Assembly (NCBI RefSeq): GCF_017873185.1
Contig: NZ_JAGGJX010000001.1
Span: 372,001 to 436,000, forward strand
From: Metaclostridioides mangenotii
Lineage (GTDB): Bacteria > Bacillota > Clostridia > Peptostreptococcales > Peptostreptococcaceae
Direction of reading: 5' to 3'
Length of the DNA stretch: 64,000 bases
Numbering within the stretch: position 1 is the stretch's first letter; every line of letters begins with the position of its first letter. The position numbers were made by a program, and so were the translations under genes. The notes under the pieces are model-generated. The model made no database searches and was not told the origin of the DNA. It saw nothing but the letters and a program-made list of their open reading frames with translations. Positions 33,566 through 42,179 of the stretch are shown one piece after another.

Positions 33566-34849
33566 ATGTTAGATTTAAGATTTGTAAGAGAAAATCCAGA
33601 TATTGTTAAAGAAAACATCAAGAAAAAATTCCAAAATAACAAGCTTAGCTTAGTAGATGAGGTAATAGCTTTAGATTTAGAGCTTAGAGGAATTAAGCCT
33701 CAGGCAGACGACTTAAGAGCAGATAGAAATAAGATTTCTAAAGAAATCGGATCTCTTATGTCACAAGGGAAAAAAGATGAAGCAGAAGAGATGAAGAAAA
33801 AAGTTACTGAAGCTTCAGGAAAACTATCTGATTTAGAAACTAAAGAAAATGAACTACAAGAAAAAATTAAAACTTTAATGATGACAATACCAAATATCAT
33901 TGACGACAGTGTGCCTATTGGTAAAGATGATAGTGAAAATGTCGAGGTTGAACGTTTTGGAGAGCCTATAGTACCAGAATTCGAGGTCCCATACCATACT
34001 GATATAATGGAAATGTTTAATGGAATAGACTTAGACAGTGCTAGAAAAGTTGCTGGAAGCGGATTTTACTATTTAATGGGAGATATAGCTAGACTTCATT
34101 CTGCTGTAACTTCTTATGCAAGAGATTTTATGATCGATCGTGGATTTACTTATTGTATACCACCATTTATGATAAGAAGTGAAGTTGTAACAGGAGTTAT
34201 GAGTTTTGCAGAGATGGATGCGATGATGTACAAAATAGAAGGGGAAGACCTTTACTTAATAGGAACTAGTGAACATTCAATGATTGGTAAATTTATTGAC
34301 ACAATACTTCCTGAGGAAACGCTACCACATACACTTACTAGTTACTCTCCTTGCTTTAGAAAAGAAAAAGGTGCTCATGGAATAGAAGAGAGAGGAGTTT
34401 ACAGAATACATCAATTTGAAAAACAAGAAATGATAGTAGTTTGTGAACCTGAAGAGAGTCCTATGTGGTACGATAAACTATGGCAAAATACAGTGGATTT
34501 CTTTAGAACTTTAGATATTCCAGTTAGAACTCTTGAGTGCTGTTCAGGAGATCTTGCAGATCTTAAAGTGAAGTCTGTTGATGTTGAAGCCTGGTCACCT
34601 AGACAAGAAAAATACTTTGAGGTAGGGAGTTGTTCAAACTTAGGAGATGCGCAAGCTCGCCGCTTAAAAATACGTGTAAACGGTGAAAATGGCAAATACT
34701 TTGCACATACTTTAAATAACACTGTTGTTGCTCCTCCTAGAATGCTTATTGCATTTTTAGAAAATAATTTAACTGCTGAGGGTACTGTTAAAATACCTAA
34801 GGCCCTACAGTCTTATATGGGTGGAATGACAGAGATTAAACAGAAATAA
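33566..34849 (+). CDS. serS: Serine-tRNA ligase
   Basis: A 427-residue class II synthetase that charges tRNA-Ser. It has the N-terminal coiled-coil arm (residues about 30-100), motif 2 in CFRKEKGAHGIEERGVYRIH (20 residues) and motif 3 near NNTVVAPPRMLIAFLENN. Length matches bacterial SerRS. The ATG follows AAGGAGG. Expression is controlled by the T-box leader. The 3' end neighbours the integrase of a mobile island, so serS or its terminator region may border the insertion site. Confidence 0.97.
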   Translation: MLDLRFVRENPDIVKENIKKKFQNNKLSLVDEVIALDLELRGIKPQADDLRADRNKISKEIGSLMSQGKKDEAEEMKKKVTEASGKLSDLETKENELQEKIKTLMMTIPNIIDDSVPIGKDDSENVEVERFGEPIVPEFEVPYHTDIMEMFNGIDLDSARKVAGSGFYYLMGDIARLHSAVTSYARDFMIDRGFTYCIPPFMIRSEVVTGVMSFAEMDAMMYKIEGEDLYLIGTSEHSMIGKFIDTILPEETLPHTLTSYSPCFRKEKGAHGIEERGVYRIHQFEKQEMIVVCEPEESPMWYDKLWQNTVDFFRTLDIPVRTLECCSGDLADLKVKSVDVEAWSPRQEKYFEVGSCSNLGDAQARRLKIRVNGENGKYFAHTLNNTVVAPPRMLIAFLENNLTAEGTVKIPKALQSYMGGMTEIKQK

Positions 34850-34961
34850 TTTGTATGTATTGAAATATAAGGATTTATTATGATTTATTTATTTTCGTTA
34901 TGTATAAAATAACCCAATAATAACCCAACTATAGGAATACTAACACAAATACTATAAAAAA

Positions 34962-34999
34962 ATAAGACCTTCAGCTAACTAGTAGTTGAGGGTCTTATT
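34962..34999. terminator. Bidirectional terminator between serS and the integrase
   Basis: ATAAGACCTTCAGCTAACT (34962-34980) pairs with AGTAGTTGAGGGTCTTAT (34981-34998) with few mismatches, with A before and T after. Just upstream, TAACCCAA occurs twice (near 34910 and 34921), a possible attachment-site core. Confidence 0.85.
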
Positions 35000-36168
35000 T
35001 ATAGTTTAAATATGTTATTTAATGTATTTACCGCTTCATATTTCTTTTCTTCCATAACTTCGGTATATATGTTCATAGTAATTGATATGTCACTATGACC
35101 CATAAGAGCCTGTACAGTTTTAGGAGGAACGTCATTTTCAAATAACCTTGTAGCATAAGTCTTCCTTAGACCATGAAATTTAATGGGTTCAATATCAAGC
35201 TTTTTTAACACCGCTCTTAAATTATCTTTGGGTCTTTGATGATTAATTGGCTGGCCAATATCATCAGAAAATACATAATCATTCTTTTGATATAATTCGC
35301 TCATTTTTAATATCTTAGTATTTTGTTCTTTTTTATATTCCCTTAATCTTATTAGAATATCATTAGGTAGCGGGATAGTTCTAATTGAATTATCTGTCTT
35401 GGGTTCATGTTCCACTATAGTATAAGTCTTATTTCCATTTGTCTCATATATGGGAACTTTCTGTAATGTTCTATGGACTGTTAAAGAGCAATTATCAAAG
35501 TCTATATCAGACCATTTTAAGCCTAAGAGTTCACCTCGCCTTAATCCTGTACTTATAGCAACTAAGAATAACATTTCTAGCTTATGACCTTTTATAGCTT
35601 CAATAAATTTTTGTTGTTGTTCAAGTGTCAATACTTCGGTTTTACGCTGTTCTTTGCTTATTTCCTTTGGTAGCGTAACCATAGAACAATAATTACGATC
35701 TATATATCCTTGTTTATATGCTTCATTTAAACAAGTTTTAAGTCTTTTATTGATATGCTTTATAGTGCTTACATTTAAACCATTATCAAATAGGTTATTA
35801 TAATATTTCTGTAGGTGAGTATTTCTAAACTTCTTTAGTTCTATATTCCCTATAGTGTTATTATCTATATAGTTTTTATAAACATTGTGATAGCTATCAA
35901 AAGTGTTAGGTTTAATTTCTCTTTTCTTAAATTCCCATATCCATATATAAAACCATTGAGCAAGAGTCAACTTATCATTATCTAAGTTATAATCTAATGA
36001 ATTTTGCTTTTTATATAACTCTAATTTTTCTTTTACTTCCTTTTGAGTTTTACCATAAAAAGATTTTCTGATTACTTTTCCATCTTCGTTATAACCAACC
36101 ATTATACGTGATCGCCAACCATTTTTATATTTATCTATAGTGCCTTCGCCATTAGCACGTTTGGCCAT
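34999..36168 (-). CDS. int: Tyrosine-type site-specific integrase (phage/ICE)
   Basis: A 389-residue integrase. The N-terminus has an AP2-like arm-binding part (KRANGEGTIDKYKNGWRSRI), then a SAM-like core-binding domain, then the catalytic domain with Arg in TGLRRGELLGLKW, His-x-x-Arg in HGLRKTYATRL, His in LMGHSDI and the nucleophile Tyr in TMNIYTEV. The start ATG 36168 follows GAGGTGATAACT; eighteen upstream codons lie within the Fic gene end and lack a site. It is the first gene of the island and most likely drove its insertion beside serS. Confidence 0.95.
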   Translation of the reverse strand: MAKRANGEGTIDKYKNGWRSRIMVGYNEDGKVIRKSFYGKTQKEVKEKLELYKKQNSLDYNLDNDKLTLAQWFYIWIWEFKKREIKPNTFDSYHNVYKNYIDNNTIGNIELKKFRNTHLQKYYNNLFDNGLNVSTIKHINKRLKTCLNEAYKQGYIDRNYCSMVTLPKEISKEQRKTEVLTLEQQQKFIEAIKGHKLEMLFLVAISTGLRRGELLGLKWSDIDFDNCSLTVHRTLQKVPIYETNGNKTYTIVEHEPKTDNSIRTIPLPNDILIRLREYKKEQNTKILKMSELYQKNDYVFSDDIGQPINHQRPKDNLRAVLKKLDIEPIKFHGLRKTYATRLFENDVPPKTVQALMGHSDISITMNIYTEVMEEKKYEAVNTLNNIFKL

Positions 36169-36184
36169 AGTTATCACCTCACTT

Positions 36185-36886
36185 TTATATCCAATACTCC
36201 TTATACGCTTCTTTAAAATCATCCAAGTTATTTATATATGCAATTAGGGGAGAGTAGTCACCTATTTTAGATGAAGCTAAAGAACTTCTATATAAATCCT
36301 CATTATCCCAAGATACTATTTTAAGTGGAAGATTATTCTCTAGCATTTGTTTAAGCATTAAAAATCTTCCTATACGTCCATTACCATCCTGAAATGGGTG
36401 TATACGTTCAAATCTATAATGAAACTCCGCTATTGATTCTAATGTCACTTTATCAAGGTTGTAGTACCATTCAAATAATTCATCCAATAATGGTTCGACT
36501 TCAAATGGTTGAGCTAATTTAATATCTGTTCCAAGGATCATATTAGGAATAGTCTTATATATCCCAGAAAGCCCTCTTGAGTGTAGTGTCGTATTGAAAA
36601 ACAGGCTTGAATGTAGGTTTTTTAAGAAACTATGACTAATATTCTGATCAAGAGTATCAATAACGGTATCAAATACGTAACTTGAGTTTACGGTCTCTTG
36701 TACATCATCTAAGGTATGTTTTCCTTCTACAATGTTTTTATCAAGCAATAAAGCCAAAGCTTCAGTTGTAAATGTACTTCCTTCAATTTTATTTGAATGA
36801 TATAGGAAGTTATGTTTTAAAATGCCATATAGTGATTTTTTCAAATCTCTTGTTTCTATTAATCTATCTATAAATTTATTATTCAT
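36185..36886 (-). CDS. Fic/DOC-family protein (predicted AMP-transferase)
   Basis: A 233-residue Fic protein. The active-site motif is HPFQDGNGRIGR (about 160-171), with catalytic His and the Asp-Gly-Asn-Gly-Arg anion hole complete. Near the N-terminus SNKIEGST fits the inhibitory helix motif (S/T)xxxE(G/N), so it should be a class II, self-inhibited enzyme with its Glu blocking ATP. Targets are unknown. The start ATG at 36886 follows GAGGTGATTAA. Its end is 16 bp from the integrase start on the same strand, so both are probably one transcript. Confidence 0.92.
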   Translation of the reverse strand: MNNKFIDRLIETRDLKKSLYGILKHNFLYHSNKIEGSTFTTEALALLLDKNIVEGKHTLDDVQETVNSSYVFDTVIDTLDQNISHSFLKNLHSSLFFNTTLHSRGLSGIYKTIPNMILGTDIKLAQPFEVEPLLDELFEWYYNLDKVTLESIAEFHYRFERIHPFQDGNGRIGRFLMLKQMLENNLPLKIVSWDNEDLYRSSLASSKIGDYSPLIAYINNLDDFKEAYKEYWI

Positions 36887-37043
36887 TTAATCACCTCGTT
36901 TCTATTTGTAACGACAAAATTCGTCGCTTGTTTAACTTACCAACTATGATTAGGTTAGTTTATAAAATAAATACTTTATATTTCATATGTAGGTACTATA
37001 TAAATATAATAAGTAACTACTATATAATTGGTATGTGTGATTG

Positions 37044-37118
37044 TATACTCTCAAAATTCAGAGAGTATAATTAGATTATTCTATGTAGTTACAAAGTAAA
37101 TATTATAAGTAACTACAT
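37044..37118. repeat. Two inverted repeats between Fic and the repressor
   Basis: TATACTCTC/GAGAGTATA at 37044-37069 and ATGTAGTTAC/GTAACTACAT at 37083-37118 are both perfect. They lie downstream of the minus-strand repressor and upstream of fic, so they may be a terminator plus an operator. The 270-bp gap holds no gene. Confidence 0.55.
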
Positions 37119-37158
37119 GGGTATTATCCTGAGTAATCTGAGTCCTAAAAAGGTCATT

Positions 37159-38034
37159 TTACTTTCTATCATGATATTTATGTTTTACAAACTCTATATA
37201 CTCTTTTATTTCATCTATTGCGTTTTGCGGAAGTCCATTAACATTTATTGTTATGGTATTGATATTGTCGGTATCTTTTTTCATTGATACTCCTTCATTA
37301 TTTATTGCTACGCCATAATAATCTAATATTTTTGAGCTAGAAATGAAGTTTATAATATTGGCTATATTTTTATCATTTAGTCCATTTTTGATTAAATCAT
37401 CTATAGGCTGGGGATCAATAATTTCAGATGATAAAACAGTAACATATGTCAATTGTATATTTTTATTATTTAATGTATTTATATAGGCATTTTTTTCTAT
37501 AATATCTGCTATCTCAAGAGTAACGAGAAAACTATAAAATTGCTCTTCAGTTAATCCAAATATTTCAACAAACTTATAATAAAACTCAGAAGTTGAGAAT
37601 TCGGGTAAAAAATCTCCATAGAATAAAGCTACAGCGTTATCATAACTTAGATCAAATAATTCCATTAATCTATGAACATCATCATCCCCAATAAATTTAG
37701 GCAAAGATATTGTATGATTAAAACCAATCGAACTATTTCCTATTACAATATCTTCAGTTATATTTTTATCGTGATAGCTATCATATGGATATAAACTATT
37801 TAAAAAATCTGATATATCGGCGCAAGTAACGGCATCATCCAACCAATATGTTAAAACACTAGCCTTGACCTTTAGAACGTCAGCTATTTTCTCAATTGCG
37901 GTATAAGTTGGCTCTCTATAATCTTTTTCGTAATTTAAAAGCCCATTAACTGATATACCGCTTTTTTCAGCTAATTCTTTTTGACTTATTTTCTTTATTT
38001 TCCTAACTCTTATTATATTTTCTCCTATGCTCAT
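37159..38034 (-). CDS. HTH (XRE-type) repressor with long C-terminal domain, 291 aa
   Basis: The N-terminal 60 residues are a lambda-repressor-like HTH (IRVRKIKKISQKELAEKSGI, then NYEKDYREPTYTAIEKIADV). The remaining 230 residues are acidic and helical. They lack the Ala-Gly/Ser-Lys signature of LexA-type self-cleaving repressors and resemble no domain I can name. The ATG 38034 follows AGGAGG. It is divergent from the small Cro-like gene, with operators in between, so it is the likely master repressor of the island's replication operon. Confidence 0.85.
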   Translation of the reverse strand: MSIGENIIRVRKIKKISQKELAEKSGISVNGLLNYEKDYREPTYTAIEKIADVLKVKASVLTYWLDDAVTCADISDFLNSLYPYDSYHDKNITEDIVIGNSSIGFNHTISLPKFIGDDDVHRLMELFDLSYDNAVALFYGDFLPEFSTSEFYYKFVEIFGLTEEQFYSFLVTLEIADIIEKNAYINTLNNKNIQLTYVTVLSSEIIDPQPIDDLIKNGLNDKNIANIINFISSSKILDYYGVAINNEGVSMKKDTDNINTITINVNGLPQNAIDEIKEYIEFVKHKYHDRK

Positions 38035-38105
38035 AATCCTATAACCTCCTAATTCACATTATATATAATAATTGCACAAATGTAAAATATTTTTTAGGAA
38101 ACATA

Positions 38106-38166
38106 TTGACATTACACGTTTGTTTGATTTATTATAAGAATATAAAGAAAAAAATACAACAAACGT
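38106..38166 (+). promoter_or_regulatory. Repressor/Cro switch region: promoter and operators
   Basis: TTGACA (38106-38111), 18 bp and TATTAT (38130-38135) form the rightward promoter. ACGTTTGTTT (38116-38125), within the spacer, and AACAAACGT (38158-38166), after the -10, are inverted copies of the same half-site. They are probable operators for the divergent HTH proteins. Confidence 0.65.
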
Positions 38167-38196
38167 AGGATTGTAAAAAGAGAGGAGGGAATTCAT

Positions 38197-38397
38197 ATGA
38201 GCTTAAATTTAAAAATAGCTAGAATTAAAAAAGGATACAAGCAGAAAGAACTTGCAGAGAAAATAGGGGTATCACGTTACTATTTAAGCAACTTAGAAAA
38301 TGGAAAGAAAGTAAACACAAATATAAAGATTATGCAAAAATTGTCAGAAATTTTGGAGGTATCAGTACAAGAATTATTTTTTAGTGAGGAGGAATAA
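38197..38397 (+). CDS. Cro/CI-type HTH regulator, 66 aa
   Basis: A single HTH_3 domain: LKIARIKKGYKQKELAEKIG, then VSRYYLSNLENGKKVNTNIK. It has no other domain. The ATG follows GAGAGGAGG. It is the first gene of the rightward operon and is divergent from the long repressor, the usual Cro position. The next gene starts 3 bp after its stop. Confidence 0.9.
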   Translation: MSLNLKIARIKKGYKQKELAEKIGVSRYYLSNLENGKKVNTNIKIMQKLSEILEVSVQELFFSEEE

Positions 38398-38400
38398 CCT

Positions 38401-38712
38401 ATGGATAACAATGTATTAGAAATGATGAAAACTATGCAATCAGCATTAAATGCAATGGTAGAACAACAGAAAGCCCAAGAAGCTAAAGAGAAGGGATACA
38501 GAGAGGTTGAGAAGTGGAAAAGGAATAAAGCCGAGTTAATTACGTGTAAAGAAGCTTCTAAGCTTTACCCTATAGGGGAAGGTAAATTTAGAGAATTGTG
38601 TAAAGCTAAAAATAATGATTTTCCTTGTATAACTATTAATTCAAGGATTTATATTTTAAGAAATAAATTAGATGATTGGTTGTATGAAAATTGCAATGGT
38701 TCAAAATTTTAA
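38401..38712 (+). CDS. xis: Excisionase-like small DNA-binding protein, 103 aa
   Basis: The second half is a MerR-like winged helix of the excisionase/HTH_17 type: ITCKEASKLYPIGEGKFREL, then INSRIYILRNKLDDWLYEN. The first 45 residues form a charged helix. This is the size and type of Tn916-like Xis proteins. The start ATG follows GTGAGGAGG. Its position right after Cro suggests that excision is induced together with replication. Confidence 0.72.
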   Translation: MDNNVLEMMKTMQSALNAMVEQQKAQEAKEKGYREVEKWKRNKAELITCKEASKLYPIGEGKFRELCKAKNNDFPCITINSRIYILRNKLDDWLYENCNGSKF

Positions 38713-38728
38713 TATAAGGAGTGATTTC

Positions 38729-38872
38729 ATGAAAATGAAAGATTTTTACATATTTAAAGCTTTATGCGATATGGGTTCATACAGTTTAAGCTTTAGTGAT
38801 TTACGTAAATTTAGAAGAGTATTGAAAGATGTTGAAAGTAGTCAAATTAAAAGTAGTAGTAGACATAGCTAA
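38729..38872 (+). CDS. Small hypothetical protein, 47 aa
   Basis: Start ATG 38729 behind AAGGAGTGA. The 47 residues are basic, with FYIFKALCDMGSYSLSFSDL and a C-terminal Ser-rich tail. No family is recognised. It lies in the rightward operon between the excisionase-like gene and the replication initiator. Confidence 0.55.
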   Translation: MKMKDFYIFKALCDMGSYSLSFSDLRKFRRVLKDVESSQIKSSSRHS

Positions 38873-38894
38873 GTAGGTGGGGGAGTTGAGATAT

Positions 38895-39647
38895 ATGATT
38901 TCGCCATTAGATCTAGATTGGGATGAATTACTTGTTTATCACCAATTATATTTAAAGGCAGATTTTAAAACTGGAATTACAGAGTACACAGACAGGCAAA
39001 TTGAACATAGTTTAAGGGAAGCTAAGATTGGAAGAACAAGGATAAAATCAATCATAAACAAGTTTAAACAACATGGGATATTCATTGAAATTTCAAAGGG
39101 AATAAGAGGTAAAAAATCAAAACCAGCGGTTGGAAAATTAGTTAAAATTTCAGAAATTGAGCAATCCTTAATCGAACCTAATGTGAACCTTAAACGAACC
39201 TTGGAAGGTGTTGATAATAGAGTAATTAATAACTCTTGTAAACCTAATACAACCCCTATTCAACCCTTATTCGATCCACTTATCAAAGAAAAAGGAATAA
39301 AGAATAATATAAATAGTGCTTCTAGCGAATCACTTTGGAAATTATATCCGAATAAAAAGGGTAAGGTTAGAGCTATGAAAAAAATCCCCAAGCTTTTAGA
39401 AGATTATGGTTTTGAGAAGTTAGAGAAATGTATTAGCAGATACAAAGCAGAGGTCGAGACAGAAAGAGTTAACGGCTTTAAAAATAAGAGTTATCAAAAT
39501 GGTGATACATTCTTTAATGGTAGTTATGTTGATTATTTAGACGAAAATTATCTAGATAAATACACTCCTAATTATAAGCAAGAAAATATTGAAAAAGAAA
39601 ATGTAAAGATTGAAAAGATAGGAGATTATGAATATGAATCTTTTTAA
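38895..39647 (+). CDS. Replication initiator / replisome organiser-like protein
   Basis: A 250-residue protein with an N-terminal winged-helix part (DWDELLVYHQLYLKADFKTG, ITEYTDRQIEHSLREAKI) of the kind that opens phage replication initiators. A flexible linker follows. The C-terminal part is SLWKLYPNKKGKVRAMKKIP, then YKNGSTF-like FFNGSYVDYLDENY, a pattern seen in Firmicute phage replication proteins. The ATG 38895 is preceded by GGTGGGGGAG; a GTG at 38877 overlaps that site. It precedes the helicase gene and presumably loads it at the element origin. Confidence 0.75.
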   Translation: MISPLDLDWDELLVYHQLYLKADFKTGITEYTDRQIEHSLREAKIGRTRIKSIINKFKQHGIFIEISKGIRGKKSKPAVGKLVKISEIEQSLIEPNVNLKRTLEGVDNRVINNSCKPNTTPIQPLFDPLIKEKGIKNNINSASSESLWKLYPNKKGKVRAMKKIPKLLEDYGFEKLEKCISRYKAEVETERVNGFKNKSYQNGDTFFNGSYVDYLDENYLDKYTPNYKQENIEKENVKIEKIGDYEYESF

Positions 39648-39662
39648 AAAGAGGACATGCAT

Positions 39663-39743
39663 ATGATTAAATATATCAAAAATATTGACCAAAACATATC
39701 TAATTTATATTTGAAATATAAATACAAGTATTTATTTAGTTAG
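39663..39743 (+). CDS. Very small possible gene, 26 aa
   Basis: ATG 39663 after AGAGGACATGC gives IKYIKNIDQNISNLYLKY and a short Lys/Tyr tail. Position and ribosome site are acceptable but the composition is that of random AT-rich DNA. Weak. Confidence 0.25.
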   Translation: MIKYIKNIDQNISNLYLKYKYKYLFS

Positions 39744-39787
39744 ATAAATATATATGCTTAAAATCGAAATAAGGAGGTTTAAATAAA

Positions 39788-41131
39788 TTGATAAATAGCA
39801 ACAGAGAAGAGCCACATAATTTAGAAGCAGAACAGAGTGTTCTAGGGGCAATGCTTTTGAACAAAGAGATTGTAAATATTGCTTCAAATAAATTAAAAAT
39901 TCATTATTTTTTTTCAAAAAGCCATCAAATAATATTTGAAAGTATGGTTAATATCCACAATGACAATATGCCAATAGACATGGTAACAATTTCAGAAGAT
40001 TTAAAGAATAGAGAGTTATTAGATCAAATAGGAGGTATTGGCTATTTAACAAGACTATCGACTGTAGTACCAACAATATCAAATGCAAATTATTACATCA
40101 ATATAATTTTAGACAAATATATATCAAGGGAGGGAATCAGAGAATTAAATGAAATAATTGAAAAGCTATATCTTGGCAAATTAAAAGATGTGAGAAATGA
40201 CTTTGATAGCTTTAAAAGTCTCATTTCAAATAATGGATCGGCAGAAAGCAGGTATATAAATGCTTCAAATGTGAAAAGGAGGAGGGACTCAAATCGATTT
40301 ATATCTACTGGTTTTAAGGCTTTAGATTCACTGCTTAGTGGAGGTTTTAAATCTACATCATTGACTATTCTAACAGGAGACCCAGGAAGCGGTAAAAGCA
40401 CTATTATAAATCAAATGATTGCTGAGTCAATATCCAACAATTTCAAGTGTTTATTATATAGCGGGGAGTTGCCCGCTAGTGATCTAATGCTATGGTTTAA
40501 AAGAACTGTGGCAAATGAATATCACCTAGTAGAGAGAGTTAGTATGTCAGGAAATAAATATAAAGATATAAATGACTATTGTTGGGATTTAATTAGTGAT
40601 TGGATTAAAGACAAATTATTTATTTATGACGACGATATTATTGCGGATAAGAAAAATATATTAGAAACTATAGAAAATTTAGTGCTAAAAAAAGATGTTA
40701 AATTATTTGTTTTAGATAATCTTATGACTATGAATATAGGTGATGATCAAAAGCAATATAGAGAACAAAAACAATTGTGTTTATCGCTAAAGCAACTCGC
40801 AAAAAAATATGGTTTGGCCATAGTGTTAGTTGCACATCCTAAAAAGCCAATGGGAGATAACAAACCATCTATGTTTGATGTATCAGGAGCTAGTGAAATA
40901 GTAAACAGTGCTGATACTGTTCTAAGGATTGTAAGGCCTAAAGAAGATATTGAGGGTTCTAAGATTCTTTTACTAAAAAATAGATGGGGTGGTGTAACGA
41001 ATAAAGCTATAAAAATCAGTTTTGATTTAGATAGAAAAAGATATTACACAGATGGTTCCGAGTTAATAAAAGACTATGGATACGATCTAAACAAGAAGTT
41101 TGTACAAGCAGAAATAAACTCACCATTTTAA
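39788..41131 (+). CDS. dnaB: DnaB-like replicative helicase
   Basis: A 447-residue helicase. The N-terminal DnaB domain starts REEPHNLEAEQSVLGAMLLN. The RecA-like domain has Walker A GDPGSGKST, a YSGELPASDLM-like segment, Walker B LFVLDNLMTM and the Arg-rich end RIVRPKEDIEGSKILLLKNR (20 residues). It is slightly shorter and more divergent than chromosomal DnaB, as in phages and satellites. The start is TTG 39788, ten bases after AAGGAGG; no ATG is available. It should drive replication of the excised island. Confidence 0.9.
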   Translation: MINSNREEPHNLEAEQSVLGAMLLNKEIVNIASNKLKIHYFFSKSHQIIFESMVNIHNDNMPIDMVTISEDLKNRELLDQIGGIGYLTRLSTVVPTISNANYYINIILDKYISREGIRELNEIIEKLYLGKLKDVRNDFDSFKSLISNNGSAESRYINASNVKRRRDSNRFISTGFKALDSLLSGGFKSTSLTILTGDPGSGKSTIINQMIAESISNNFKCLLYSGELPASDLMLWFKRTVANEYHLVERVSMSGNKYKDINDYCWDLISDWIKDKLFIYDDDIIADKKNILETIENLVLKKDVKLFVLDNLMTMNIGDDQKQYREQKQLCLSLKQLAKKYGLAIVLVAHPKKPMGDNKPSMFDVSGASEIVNSADTVLRIVRPKEDIEGSKILLLKNRWGGVTNKAIKISFDLDRKRYYTDGSELIKDYGYDLNKKFVQAEINSPF

Positions 41132-41151
41132 AGATAATAGGAGGTTTTAAT

Positions 41152-41349
41152 TTGGGATATTTGGAGCAAATAAGACAAGAATTAGATGTCATATCACAGA
41201 GGATTGATAAATCAGAAGAATACTTTAGTAATCTTAGTGATGAAGAAATAGAGAATGTAGAGGAATCAAAACAGTACAAAGTCTTACTAGATCTAATAGA
41301 TAGAGGAAATAAATTATATTTGATATTAAATTCTGTAAGTCAAAGTTAA
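41152..41349 (+). CDS. Small acidic hypothetical protein, 65 aa
   Basis: TTG 41152 behind AGGAGGTTTTAA. The protein is acidic and fully helical (LEQIRQELDVISQRIDKSEE, FSNLSDEEIENVEE). No family recognised. It follows dnaB closely and is likely in the same operon. Confidence 0.6.
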   Translation: MGYLEQIRQELDVISQRIDKSEEYFSNLSDEEIENVEESKQYKVLLDLIDRGNKLYLILNSVSQS

Positions 41350-41371
41350 GATAATTGAGATAACAAATGAG

Positions 41372-41647
41372 GTGATCAATATACTAAACATCAATGAGAT
41401 TATAACTAAAATAAACCGCTTAGAAGCAGTCAAGACAGTTGTAAATATAAGACTTGATAATTTATACCTTACAACCGCTGAAACCTTACAAAATGCTTAT
41501 ATAGGCGATAATTCTAATATAGAGTTAATAGGGGTTAATGGTTTAAGGTTAGATGTACATATTAAAGATATAAAAGAGATAAAAGAAATGGATAAATCAA
41601 TAGTTATATATTTTGATAAAATACAGGTGATGTTTTCATGGAACTAA
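41372..41647 (+). CDS. Hypothetical protein, about 90 aa
   Basis: A helical N-terminus (INEIITKINRLEAVKTVVN) followed by beta-rich segments (IELIGVNGLRLDVHIKDIKE). No family recognised. The start is uncertain: the GTG at 41372 is itself part of the ribosome-site-like GAGGTGATC, so translation may begin at a non-standard ATA a few codons later. Confidence 0.55.
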   Translation: MINILNINEIITKINRLEAVKTVVNIRLDNLYLTTAETLQNAYIGDNSNIELIGVNGLRLDVHIKDIKEIKEMDKSIVIYFDKIQVMFSWN

Positions 41648-41650
41648 AAA

Positions 41651-41680
41651 GGTATTTGAATTATGAAAAAAACAAATACC
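41651..41680 (+). terminator. Hairpin after the 90-aa gene
   Basis: GGTATTTG and CAAATACC form a perfect eight-base stem, without a strong T run. It may attenuate the replication operon. From here to 41821 no gene is visible. Confidence 0.4.
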
Positions 41681-41821
41681 AATTCTAGTTATGAATTATA
41701 AATTATAATCCAACATTCGCAAGTTGATTATAGTTTATAAACGAAAATTATTCAAGATTTACATATATAAATTGTTGGAAAATGTGTGTATGAAAAATAA
41801 ATTATAATGGGGGATTTAAAC

Positions 41822-41995
41822 ATGTGTAAAAGAAAACAAGATGAATATGGATTTTCGGGAGATAGAAATACTCTTGATAAATATGTAGAGGCACGAAATA
41901 TATTATCGGAAAAACTTGAAAAATTAGGTGTTAATGAAGATATTTTTCATGATCTAGCGATTGTATGCCAGTTAAGTATGAGGATCTATGCTTAA
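41822..41995 (+). CDS. Small hypothetical protein, 57 aa
   Basis: ATG 41822 behind TGGGGGATT. CKRKQDEYGFSGDRNTLDKY followed by a helix RNILSEKLEKLGVNEDIFHD. No family recognised; short operon member. Confidence 0.5.
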   Translation: MCKRKQDEYGFSGDRNTLDKYVEARNILSEKLEKLGVNEDIFHDLAIVCQLSMRIYA

Positions 41996-42012
41996 TTCTA
42001 TCTCGACAAATG

Positions 42013-42058
42013 CGACACCCTAAAAAGATTATTTGGATATTTCGGACACCCTAAAAAG
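42013..42058. repeat. Two 14-bp direct repeats, 31 bp apart
   Basis: GACACCCTAAAAAG occurs at 42014-42027 and 42045-42058, each preceded by a CG or GG. The spacing is three helical turns. Location downstream of the replication genes makes an iteron or regulator site possible. Confidence 0.55.
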
Positions 42059-42074
42059 GGATAATAAGAATATT

Positions 42075-42114
42075 TAAAGTGGTTACTGTAAAATGAAATT
42101 CTGTAACCACTTTA
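42075..42114. terminator. Perfect 12-bp stem, probable terminator of the replication operon
   Basis: TAAAGTGGTTAC (42075-42086) is exactly complementary to GTAACCACTTTA (42103-42114). The following sequence is AT-rich but has no long T run. Confidence 0.6.
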
Positions 42115-42179
42115 TATTTAAACCGTAGTTACACTAAAAATAAATCTATCAACTACATATAAAGAAAGAAGGTTGGATT

